From: a virus
Direction: 5' to 3' (one strand)
DNA: 31,010 nucleotides
IMG/VR virus record: IMGVR_UViG_3300035138_000016
Span: 1-31,010 of that record
In this document: positions 5,649-11,319 of the stretch, piece after piece
Position numbering within the stretch: the stretch's first letter is position 1
Layout of the letters: each line of letters starts with the position of its first letter
Notes under the pieces: generated by a model
Seen by the model: the letters and a program-made list of their open reading frames with translations, nothing else
The model's database searches: none
Told to the model about the DNA's origin: nothing
Position numbers and translations under genes: made by a program

Positions 5649-5841
5649 TCCACCTCCTTAATAATTTTTTGAATGCGTTTATAATTGCTTCGACCAGATC
5701 GTCGAGGTGCATTCCTAACTCAGTCGACTGATACATAAATGTGTTTTTTATCGCTTTCAAATTGTCTGGATTTTGCTCTACTTGCTTGATCTCTGCCTCA
5801 GACCAACCCATGTCTTTGAGGACTTCTCTATAGTGTTTCAT
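5635..5841 (-). CDS. Small hypothetical helical protein, 68 aa
   Basis: The ATG at 5841 follows GAGGAGG at a 9-base spacing; a further ATG at 5859 lies deeper in the upstream gene and would place that same site inside the coding frame. The protein (MKHYREVLKDMGWSEAEIKQ, DNLKAIKNTFMYQSTELGMH, VEAIINAFKKLLRRWNERN) is all-helical, with acidic and basic faces. No Cys or membrane segment and no family recognised. Overlaps both neighbours, so it is part of the early operon. Confidence 0.72.
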   Translation of the reverse strand: MKHYREVLKDMGWSEAEIKQVEQNPDNLKAIKNTFMYQSTELGMHLDDLVEAIINAFKKLLRRWNERN

Positions 5842-6124
5842 AAGCGTGAGCCTCCTCATATCTCATGTCGTCCTCGTAGTCAGCTCTGAGCTTATCCTCA
5901 AGTAAGTCCTGACATTCCCGAGCGTACTCAGGTACAAAGTATTTCATTTTGTCGTGTGCTGTTTGTTGAAAAATGATCGCTTGATCCTCGCTTGGTAAGT
6001 AACCAAAGACGCAATAAAATGCTTGTTCGAGGTTGATCTGCCCATTGTAGAGGGCGGTATAAATGCGTTTGTGATAATCGTACCTTTGTTTTTGGTACAT
6101 TGTTCTGAGGGTGTCGCTTGCCAT
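5828..6124 (-). CDS. Hypothetical protein, 98 aa; first gene behind promoter P2
   Basis: Starts at ATG 6124 with a good AGGAGTCAAT site and is the first gene downstream of promoter P2. Its content is helical and aromatic (MASDTLRTMYQKQRYDYHKR, NGQINLEQAFYCVFGYLPSE, then an acidic end with DYEDDMRYEEAHAYETL). I recognise no family. Its location makes it the first product of the early transcript, and such proteins are often host-takeover or regulatory factors, which is inference from position only. Confidence 0.78.
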   Translation of the reverse strand: MASDTLRTMYQKQRYDYHKRIYTALYNGQINLEQAFYCVFGYLPSEDQAIIFQQTAHDKMKYFVPEYARECQDLLEDKLRADYEDDMRYEEAHAYETL

Positions 6125-6149
6125 ATTGACTCCTATTTTTTTGTAACTA

Positions 6150-6187
6150 ACTATATGATCCCATGTTTAGAGTATTTGTCAAGTAGT
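6150..6187 (-). promoter_or_regulatory. Early promoter P2 sharing the P1 operator element
   Basis: TTGACA at 6182-6177 lies in the sequence TACTTGACAAATACT, close to the palindromic operator at 2188-2210 but with one arm diverged. No good -10 sits at the proper distance: TCATAT occurs with an 18-base spacer and TATAGT with 21. A weak -10 suggests dependence on an activator. It lies 55 bases upstream of the ATG at 6124 and would drive the whole early block. Confidence 0.6.
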
Positions 6188-6203
6188 AAAATACCCTCGA
6201 GTA

Positions 6204-6244
6204 GTTTACATTAAAGTTACAATTTGAGAGTGCTGTTTACATTA
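6204..6244 (-). repeat. Two 10-base direct repeats upstream of promoter P2
   Basis: The minus-strand decamer TAATGTAAAC occurs at 6244-6235 and 6213-6204, 31 bases apart (about three helical turns) and 22-62 bases upstream of the P2 -35. The spacing would put a bound protein on the same face of the DNA at both sites. The upstream copy overlaps the stop of the 72-aa gene. Confidence 0.5.
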
Positions 6245-6460
6245 GAAGAGAATAGAAGAGCGTCGTTTTTTTATATTCATTTTATACTTCTCATAATGTT
6301 GAACGTGCTTGCAGTCTTTACAGTAGTCCCATTGAGTAAATATGTACGGTCTATCTAAGTCTTTAGGGTGAAGTAATTTTTTAAGTCGTCGCTCCATTAA
6401 GGCTGAACACTTTGGACACGGTCTATTTTGTATCTCATTGTCTATAATATAGTTTTTCAT
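6242..6460 (-). CDS. Small zinc-ribbon protein, 72 aa
   Basis: Two CxxC pairs (RPCPKCSAL, Cys15/Cys18; YCKDCKH, Cys47/Cys50) with a basic linker predict a zinc ribbon; the C-terminus is Lys/Arg-rich (NIKKRRSSILF). It stands alone between the structured RNA region upstream and promoter P2 downstream. The ATG at 6460 has no clear ribosome binding site and the leader is extremely A/T-rich, so expression may be low or regulated by the upstream RNA. The stop at 6242 overlaps a direct repeat next to P2. Role unknown; nucleic acid binding is plausible. Confidence 0.75.
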   Translation of the reverse strand: MKNYIIDNEIQNRPCPKCSALMERRLKKLLHPKDLDRPYIFTQWDYCKDCKHVQHYEKYKMNIKKRRSSILF

Positions 6461-6490
6461 ATTTAAGTTAGTAATTATTTATATTTAATA

Positions 6491-6670
6491 AAAGTTAATT
6501 TCGACACCCAGATTACCTACGATTGACTGTCCGAAATAAAGAAGCAATTAAATCGACTGCTTTTTAGGCATGACAATATAATGCTTTTTTGACGAACGTC
6601 AAGCATTGGGTCTGGTTTTATGTAGCTACACGTGTCGGTCTGCGTTAATTTCGCATACCCGAGTTACCTT
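6491..6670 (-). repeat. Imperfect direct repeat of about 26 bases
   Basis: AGGTAA-N3-GGGT-N3-CGAAATTAAC (6669-6644) recurs as AGGTAA-N3-GGGT-N2-CGAAATTAAC (6518-6494), 150 bases away. The first copy forms a small hairpin with its flank (TGCG-loop-CGCA). The second lies just upstream of the zinc-ribbon gene. It may be a duplicated protein- or RNA-binding element. Confidence 0.45.
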
Positions 6671-6675
6671 TTCGT

Positions 6676-6754
6676 GAGTCATCTTTCAACTGCTAGTTAT
6701 TTATCGACGCTCCAGTCGGCTCATAAAGAGGTGGGTGATACTCCCACAAGACTC
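6676..6754 (-). ncRNA. Multi-hairpin junction within the structured RNA region
   Basis: A closing helix GAGTC (6754-6750)/GACTC (6680-6676) encloses three hairpins: GTGGG-7-CCCAC (6747-6731), CGAC-6-GTCG (6718-6705) and AACT-3-AGTT (6698-6688). Individual helices are short, so support comes from their nesting; covariation in relatives would be decisive. Confidence 0.4.
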
Positions 6755-6773
6755 ATCCGTATGTCCCACGTCG

Positions 6774-6840
6774 CCAGTTGTCTGGTCAGGAGTCACTTTG
6801 TAAACTACATGTCGCCATGCACCCGTAAACCAAGTGATCC
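6774..6840 (-). ncRNA. GNRA-capped stem module within the structured RNA region
   Basis: GGATCACTT (6840-6832) pairs with AAGTGACTCC (6798-6789) over nine pairs with one bulged C. Inside it a 5-bp stem GCATG/CATGT (6820-6807) is capped by GCGA, a GNRA tetraloop typical of folded RNAs that make tertiary contacts. A second stem CCAG-ACAA-CTGG (6785-6774) follows at once. Confidence 0.45.
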
Positions 6841-6854
6841 CTGATCAAACAACT

Positions 6855-6884
6855 AAAAAAAACGAGCATCAATAACGACGCTCG
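6855..6884 (-). terminator. Rho-independent terminator-like hairpin with U8 tract
   Basis: CGAGCGTC (6884-6877) and GATGCTCG (6870-6863) form an 8-bp stem (one G-U pair) with a 6-base loop, followed by eight T (6862-6855). It would end transcripts coming from the lysis genes and tRNA-like element before the early block. It is enclosed by a further 9-bp inverted repeat (6912-6904/6854-6846), which is unusual for a simple terminator. Confidence 0.75.
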
Positions 6885-6927
6885 CTGTTTCCATTTTTCT
6901 GATAGTTGTTTGTTGATTTTTCCATTG

Positions 6928-7009
6928 TGACTCTTGCAGGTATCGACCCGTGCATCTCTTATGCGTCCTGCCAGTCCGCATGAGTGTGTTGCCATTACAC
7001 CAAAGAGTC
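6928..7009 (-). ncRNA. tRNA-like cloverleaf with non-standard anticodon arm
   Basis: An 82-base element with acceptor GACTCTT/AAGAGTC (7 bp), TG at positions 8-9, a perfect D arm GTGT-AATGGCA-ACAC, and a T arm GCA(C)GG/CCTGC with loop GTCGATA (one bulged C; G instead of T at 54). The discriminator is A, with no encoded CCA. The anticodon arm is odd: CTC-ATGCG/CGCAT-AA-GAG makes eight pairs with a two-base bulge and an 11-base loop (GACTGGCAGGA). A tRNA-like reading of the loop would put GGC after the conserved CT, but the stem then has two mismatches. It could be a degenerate tRNA or a tRNA mimic in a larger RNA. Confidence 0.55.
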
Positions 7010-7099
7010 TGATGCTATGCAAAAATTACTTTGTTCTACATAGCTATTAAGGAAACACGTAGTAACTTGTGATTACAACCTGTCGCCCTTGATAGCCAT

Positions 7100-7118
7100 A
7101 AAAAAACCGCTTTCGGCT
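7100..7118 (-). terminator. Short terminator-like hairpin with U7 tract
   Basis: AGCCG-AAAG-CGGTT (7118-7105) makes a 5-bp stem (one G-U pair) with a tetraloop, running straight into seven T (7106-7100). It abuts the nested RNA module at 7256-7118 and would define its 3' end and the end of the late/lysis transcript. The stem is short, so termination may be partial. Confidence 0.6.
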
Positions 7119-7256
7119 GGCAAAGGCTTATAGAATAAGACTTTTGGCAAAGCGACTCCTTTGCCATGCGAAAACGGTGTTTCGCTTATTCTATAATATT
7201 TTTCCCACTTTGGATATACCTCGTAGGGAAACCAGCTTTTCACTGGACGCTTGCCA
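7118..7256 (-). ncRNA. Compact nested five-helix RNA module after the holin-like gene
   Basis: An outer helix TGGCAAG (7256-7250)/TTTGCCA (7124-7118) encloses CCAG-7-CTGG (7246-7232), TTTCCC/GGGAAA (7231-7201), and a long helix TTATAGAATAAG (7196-7185)/CTTATTCTATAA (7139-7128). The long helix in turn encloses two hairpins, GCGAAA/TTTCGC (7185-7168) and TGGCAAAG/CTTTGCCA (7166-7145). TGGCAA/TTGCCA occurs in both the outer and the inner helix, so two alternative pairings exist, as in a switch. A U-tract hairpin follows directly. It begins about 50 bases after the holin-like stop. Confidence 0.6.
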
Positions 7257-7305
7257 AATATAAGAATATATAACCATATTCAAATAGTAGTTTGCAAGTA
7301 GCAAT

Positions 7306-7521
7306 TTATTTACCAGCCAAATATTTGCGTGCGACGTTGACTAGTACCGCAAAAACGACTGCTGCTACAACTTGGTACTGTCCAAAGTCAACCTGTGGGA
7401 AAACGTCAATTAGGTAGGTCAGAGCTGCTCCAGCTAATGCAATAAGCAAGCCTCTACCAATTGCTTCAAAGTCTGCTTGGTTTAGAGTATATTTTTTACT
7501 CACCTTTATAGTTGATGACAT
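7306..7521 (-). CDS. Holin-like small membrane protein, 71 aa
   Basis: Start set at the ATG at 7521, two bases past the endolysin stop and behind AAGGAG; an in-frame GTG at 7527 lies too close to that site. After a polar N-terminus (MSSTIKVSKKYTLNQADFE) come two hydrophobic helices (about residues 22-39, GLLIALAGAALTYLIDVF, and 49-64, VVAAVVFAVLVNVARKYL) with a basic end, the size and topology of a class II type holin. It lies directly after an M23 peptidase, which supports a role in permeabilising the membrane to release or activate the lysin. Family identity rests on topology and context. Confidence 0.78.
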   Translation of the reverse strand: MSSTIKVSKKYTLNQADFEAIGRGLLIALAGAALTYLIDVFPQVDFGQYQVVAAVVFAVLVNVARKYLAGK

Positions 7522-7523
7522 GG

Positions 7524-8477
7524 TCACTCCTTTTTATTACTTAATGAATTTTTAATAGTTTCGTATAATATTCGTGTTGCCTCACTTATCTTATAGTTTT
7601 CAGCCCGTTCGGTTAATAGTTGGGTGGCACGATTTTCAGCATCTCTACGCTTCTCTTCCGACTTTGTCAGTTTTGTGGTTAAATTATCGACCTCTTTTTT
7701 GATTGATGTAACAACACTTTCAACTTTTAGGTCACATTTGGCAGTCTCATCTTTCAACTGCTTATTTTCATTTGTTAGCGTGTTGATCTGTTCTTGCAAT
7801 CCCTGTCGTTCTTTTAAAAACTCCTTTTCCTTATCGCCCAACTCTTTGAGAAGTTTCTCTCGATCCTTTTCCACAGCCTCCCAATACTCTTTTGTCTTAC
7901 CCAAAAACGTCTCAAAACTCTCAATTTGTTTGGTGGCTTCAATAAACTTGTATGCAGGCAGCCAATTAAGGGCTATTTTTTCTTTACTCCAACCAACTGG
8001 GTAGAAACGGTACGAGGTATTTTTCAGGTCGCCAGTTAAGTGGTAGATCTCAAAGTGTAGGTGTGGTGATACAGTCCCAGATTTGCCCAGATTTGCAATG
8101 TCTTGCCCAGCTTCTACCTCGTCACCAACCTTAATCTCAATTTTATCTAGGTGAGCATAAAGTGAGTACAATGTGTCTGTATCAACGCCATAGGTTTCTT
8201 TGATGAAGCGTTTGAGATTATAGCCAATCGAATGTTTAAGAATGACCATGTTGCCATAGCCTTTGTTTGACTCACCTACATAAATACAAAGACCGTTTGC
8301 AGTAGCGAGCACATCTTGACCAAGATCATCACTACCAGATCCGTAATTGTAGTCATCACCAGGATGATAGGCACTCGCCTCTGGAGACCAATCAAGCCAC
8401 GTATACCCGTTGAAGCCAGTAGGGTAGTCACCCGTGTACCTAGTTGGCTGTACAAACTTATCTGCGTTTTGTGGCAT
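7524..8477 (-). CDS. M23 (LytM-type) peptidase with long coiled-coil tail, probable endolysin
   Basis: A 317-residue protein. The N-terminal LytM/M23 domain (about residues 30-165) has the zinc ligands His38 and Asp42 (YHPGDDYNYG), His109 in YAHLD and the HLHFE motif with His139/His141; flanking GYGNMVILKH and VGDEVEAGQDIANLGKSG are typical. The C-terminal half (about 185-300) is a highly charged coiled coil. M23 enzymes cut peptide bridges in peptidoglycan. There is no signal peptide, so the holin-like gene downstream would release it. Phage M23 domains also occur as virion-associated lysins; the position after tail tip genes and before the holin favours endolysin, but the coiled coil is unusual. 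Confidence 0.88.
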   Translation of the reverse strand: MPQNADKFVQPTRYTGDYPTGFNGYTWLDWSPEASAYHPGDDYNYGSGSDDLGQDVLATANGLCIYVGESNKGYGNMVILKHSIGYNLKRFIKETYGVDTDTLYSLYAHLDKIEIKVGDEVEAGQDIANLGKSGTVSPHLHFEIYHLTGDLKNTSYRFYPVGWSKEKIALNWLPAYKFIEATKQIESFETFLGKTKEYWEAVEKDREKLLKELGDKEKEFLKERQGLQEQINTLTNENKQLKDETAKCDLKVESVVTSIKKEVDNLTTKLTKSEEKRRDAENRATQLLTERAENYKISEATRILYETIKNSLSNKKE

Positions 8478-8485
8478 AAGTTACT

Positions 8486-8746
8486 TTACTGCAACTTTTT
8501 AATTTCTTTTAATTCTTCTATGATCGTGTCCATTTTCTCATCATTGTTTTTAAACTTTTGTTCAAACCAGTCAGCACTTGGATATTTTGCCAAACTCTCT
8601 TTAATCTCTGCACTTTTTTCTTCATTAGCCTGTACATTATACTCTAAACGAATACCCCACAAAATAACTGGCAACAAAAAAGACAATAAAACTAGAAAAA
8701 ATCTAATATCGTTTTGTGTGATGAAGTTTTCTTTATCTTTGCTCAT
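8486..8746 (-). CDS. Small membrane-anchored coiled-coil protein, 86 aa
   Basis: The ATG at 8746 follows GGAG eight bases upstream and lies after the stop of the tail-tip gene. One TM helix (about residues 15-32, RFFLVLLSFLLPVILWGI) follows a short N-terminus, and a charged helical tail follows (SAEIKESLAKYPSADWFEQK, then MDTIIEELKEIKKLQ), giving a membrane-anchored rod. It sits between tail tip and lysis genes, where spanin-like or XhlA-like lysis accessories often lie; XhlA has the opposite order (coiled coil then TM), so the resemblance is only general. No signal-peptidase II lipobox. Confidence 0.72.
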   Translation of the reverse strand: MSKDKENFITQNDIRFFLVLLSFLLPVILWGIRLEYNVQANEEKSAEIKESLAKYPSADWFEQKFKNNDEKMDTIIEELKEIKKLQ

Positions 8747-8759
8747 GGGCAGTGCTCCA

Positions 8760-9569
8760 TTAAATAAATTGTATCTCTTCGGCGTTGCACCAACTGTGCC
8801 CACCCTCCACTGGAATGATCGCAGTTAGAGGAGAGATTGTGTTTGCCCCAGATATTACAGTCTCACAAGCTTGGACTTGACCAGGGTTTTCAGTGCCGAT
8901 AATTGCATCGCCACCAATTCCAAAACCAATCTCACAACCAGTGAGTGTCACCGAATTCGTTAAAAGATCATCGCCTAATACGACTTTCCTTGCTCTAATA
9001 ATAACATTTGATCCGACGAATGTGCCAGAGTTATCACCAACACTCCAGTTGCCACTATTACTCAAGTAATCACACTCGATAAATAATAGTTGATCAACGT
9101 CTACCGCTGAGCCAATTTGAAAATCAACTTGACCCCTTACGACTGCAAAAGCAACACCACCCTTACCAGTGGTTGAGTCATAACTTGCGGATTGTTGCAA
9201 AATACCGCCAGATAACGTCGTTAGTTTTGTGTACTCTGAGGCATTGACCATTTGTGCTAATGATCCAGCCTCAGCAGAGTCACCATAGGCATAATTTGCG
9301 GGGATTTGGAGCTCAACGTATTTGTCTTGTACTGACAGGATGCGGTTAAGCATTAGTCTACCTCGATATGTCCCAGTCATCTGAGCAATAAGTACAGCCT
9401 GACCAGCAAAAAACCTACCCTTAACATCGTCAGCGTTATCTAGTTGAAACTGTCGCCCACCTTGATTGATGTCTCCAGTAGCAAACGAGTTGTTAAGGTT
9501 TTCCGTGTATCTTATGGTACGCTCACCACCTCCGCCATTACCCGAAAATGGTGCAATATCTATTGACAT
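8760..9569 (-). CDS. Probable tail tip or receptor-binding-type protein, 269 aa
   Basis: The product is rich in beta-strand sequence, Gly, Asn and Thr, with low charge. It opens SIDIAPFSGNGGGGERTIRY, has repeated strand patterns such as VGSNVIIRARKVVLGDDLLT and VTLTGCEIGFGIGGDAIIG, and ends in a Trp/Cys-containing region. No enzyme motif is visible. It lies at the end of the tail module, after the hub-like gene and just before lysis genes, the usual place for host-recognition proteins. The start at 9569 has only a weak AGG site. Function inferred from composition and position. Confidence 0.68.
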   Translation of the reverse strand: MSIDIAPFSGNGGGGERTIRYTENLNNSFATGDINQGGRQFQLDNADDVKGRFFAGQAVLIAQMTGTYRGRLMLNRILSVQDKYVELQIPANYAYGDSAEAGSLAQMVNASEYTKLTTLSGGILQQSASYDSTTGKGGVAFAVVRGQVDFQIGSAVDVDQLLFIECDYLSNSGNWSVGDNSGTFVGSNVIIRARKVVLGDDLLTNSVTLTGCEIGFGIGGDAIIGTENPGQVQACETVISGANTISPLTAIIPVEGGHSWCNAEEIQFI

Positions 9570-9572
9570 AAT

Positions 9573-10010
9573 TTAATACCTCATCGCTAGGGCGATCATT
9601 AAATCAGCACCAGGCGTATCAGTACCTATTTGATCAATGTCAAAAGACAAAACGTCATTGACCGCTAGTGCCGTCTCAGCAAATACCGCATCAGTCCCCC
9701 CGCTTGTTGCCCCAGCCGCAATTGATGGTTTTGTCTGAAAAATTGAAGCACCATTTTTACGAACATCTATTTTAAGAGCCTGCCCAGTTGGGGGAGTCAC
9801 GACATCTAAATAAATGGTATCCATAGTCAGCGGTTGTCTAATACGAATGTTACGCCTTACGTTGAGAGTCTTTGTCAGTGTCCCGTTGACAGGGATATAA
9901 ATAGTTGGGCGAATGTTATTGATCAGGGTTTGGATAGCCTGATTATTAGCATTAGCCTCGGCAGATTTTACGGTTGTGCCTGGTGTAAATTGGGTTAAAT
10001 TTAATGACAT
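9573..10010 (-). CDS. Small tail tip-associated protein, 145 aa
   Basis: The ATG at 10010 has a clear AAGGAG site. A helical start (LTQFTPGTTVKSAEANANNQ) resembles trimeric tip/fibre attachment regions, and a beta-rich remainder has a jelly-roll feel (IYIPVNGTLTKTLNVRRNIR, LKIDVRKNGASIFQTKPSI, VLSFDIDQIG). No motif is recognised. Its neighbours are the hub-like gene and the beta-rich tip protein. A short baseplate/tip adaptor or carbohydrate-binding module would fit; not established. Confidence 0.68.
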   Translation of the reverse strand: MSLNLTQFTPGTTVKSAEANANNQAIQTLINNIRPTIYIPVNGTLTKTLNVRRNIRIRQPLTMDTIYLDVVTPPTGQALKIDVRKNGASIFQTKPSIAAGATSGGTDAVFAETALAVNDVLSFDIDQIGTDTPGADLMIALAMRY

Positions 10011-10019
10011 AATTACTCC

Positions 10020-11312
10020 TTATGATGGGCTACTTGGATTGTCTTTTGTTTGAGTATCTTTTAATGACGAGTCAACTCCCTGCACTTTTTGAGAGATTGG
10101 TGGCACTCTGCTTGATGTTACCACCTCCAAGTAGTTGGGTGTGTATTTGGTACTTACAATTGTCAAAGGAGACCCAGCAACACTTGCAAGTGAGTAGTCC
10201 CATACTCCATTATCCCACAAAGCCTCATCCCATATTGATGATGTTTGTTGTCCATAGTTTAAGTTTTTAACTCTGATAGTTTCGCCAACTTGAATGCTCT
10301 CAATATCATATCCATGATTGTTGACTATCCCGTTATTGTCAGAGATCCTCAGTCTGAGTCGTGTTTCTGGCTCGTCGTTTTCGTCAAGTATTTTTGATGC
10401 TGCTGCCAATGCTGCTGCACTTGTTGTAATACCCTGGTTGACTATCTTAATTGCATGTAAGCCGTAAAGAGCGATTGATCCAGCTCGCTCATATACTTCA
10501 TACAAAGGCACTCCGCCACCAGTGTCGCCACCAACCACATAGACTCTATTGACTACGTTTTCATTACGTCTCTCTGAAACCATCTCGATGAAGTGCTCAC
10601 CAATTGATAAATCATGGTCAATGTCAGCCACGCTCTGAGATGCCATTTGAAAGTAAATAGTGTTATCTGGGTCAACTTTCCAAAACCAGTTTGCAGGGGC
10701 AAGACCAACCACTTTGTCAATTGCCTCTCTGACTGTTGATGTATTTAATGTGTAGTCAATTGATTGACCAGTCAGATCAATTGATCCGCCAACTGTTTCA
10801 ATCTCTCCGCCATCAGCCTGAAACTTATTAATAATGTCTTGAAGCATTGAGCCAGGGTCAGCAGTTTCGTATGTAATAGTAGTGATGTTGCCTCCATATC
10901 GAAGCATGAAATAAGAAGTTTGTGCAAAGTATGGTAAGACAGTAACGTCAACCGTCTCTTGACCCTCGATCAACTTTGGAGCATAAGCACTGATAAATCC
11001 TCGATATAAAAGTATGCCCTCACTGCTATCACGATCATAAACAATAACGTCAACCTTGTTGTTTAGTTTAACGTCAACACCCTCGCCAAAGTTTTCAAAG
11101 TTTCTTGCCAGTGAGATTTTGAGCTCTCCTGCACCACCATTGATGTTTGTGATAAATGATGGCTGAGAAATGACGTCGGCTGACCATACAGCCACTAGAG
11201 AGTCGCCATCATATATTTTATAGATGTATCGCTTTTGAAACTGGGTAATGACACCACCAGTACCATAGAGAAATGTGGCGTACTTAGAGGTAGTCTGACC
11301 ATATTTTGCCAT
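10020..11312 (-). CDS. Tail-associated hub/Tal-like protein, 430 aa
   Basis: Begins MAKYGQTTSKYATFLYGTGG and soon reads KRYIYKIYDGDSLVAVWSAD and ISLARNFENFGEGVDVKLNN, the type of beta-barrel domain found in siphovirus Tal/gp27-like hub proteins, followed by SMLQDIINKFQAD and a second domain around WFWKVDPDNTIYFQM. Hub proteins form a ring under Dit at the tail tip and carry the fibres. The order TMP, Dit, fibre, hub, tip proteins is normal apart from the fibre between Dit and hub. The C-terminus is Ser/Thr/Asn-rich. No protease or lysin domain at the C-terminus is seen. There is no clear ribosome binding site, so it may be translated by coupling. Confidence 0.78.
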   Translation of the reverse strand: MAKYGQTTSKYATFLYGTGGVITQFQKRYIYKIYDGDSLVAVWSADVISQPSFITNINGGAGELKISLARNFENFGEGVDVKLNNKVDVIVYDRDSSEGILLYRGFISAYAPKLIEGQETVDVTVLPYFAQTSYFMLRYGGNITTITYETADPGSMLQDIINKFQADGGEIETVGGSIDLTGQSIDYTLNTSTVREAIDKVVGLAPANWFWKVDPDNTIYFQMASQSVADIDHDLSIGEHFIEMVSERRNENVVNRVYVVGGDTGGGVPLYEVYERAGSIALYGLHAIKIVNQGITTSAAALAAASKILDENDEPETRLRLRISDNNGIVNNHGYDIESIQVGETIRVKNLNYGQQTSSIWDEALWDNGVWDYSLASVAGSPLTIVSTKYTPNYLEVVTSSRVPPISQKVQGVDSSLKDTQTKDNPSSPS

Positions 11313-11319
11313 AATATTT

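Larger units (their letters stand above)
6461..7305 (-). ncRNA. Candidate large structured noncoding RNA region (845 bases without a gene)
   Basis: No credible coding frame lies here; the open frames on both strands have no ribosome binding site and cross hairpins. On the minus strand there are, in order, a nested five-helix module (7256-7118) with a U-tract hairpin (7118-7100), a short stem (7046-7020), a tRNA-like cloverleaf (7009-6928), a second U-tract hairpin inside a 9-bp outer helix (6912-6846), a GNRA-capped module (6840-6789) and a multi-hairpin junction (6754-6676). The size, density of helices, phage location and tRNA association recall the GOLLD and ROOL RNAs, but I cannot match their consensus. 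It may be one transcript or several. Confidence 0.5.

Noticed and set aside
6676-6760. Hammerhead ribozyme-like GGATGAGTC and CACGAAA boxes in the RNA region
   Set aside because: The core box has G instead of T (CGGATGA), stem II cannot form in register past two pairs, and no third stem with a cleavage site is evident.
6632-6844. Open frame of 70 codons on the plus strand
   Set aside because: It is the only plus-strand candidate in the gap, has no ribosome binding site and crosses the paired stems of the RNA modules.
6786-7022. Open frame of 78 codons on the minus strand in the noncoding region
   Set aside because: It covers the tRNA-like element and a terminator, has no ribosome binding site, and the product looks random (Cys/His/Arg-rich with no pattern).
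6461-7305. CRISPR array or Cas genes
   Set aside because: Repeats are too few and irregular for an array, and the RecB/Cas4-like nuclease has no Cas neighbours and sits with annealase and SSB.
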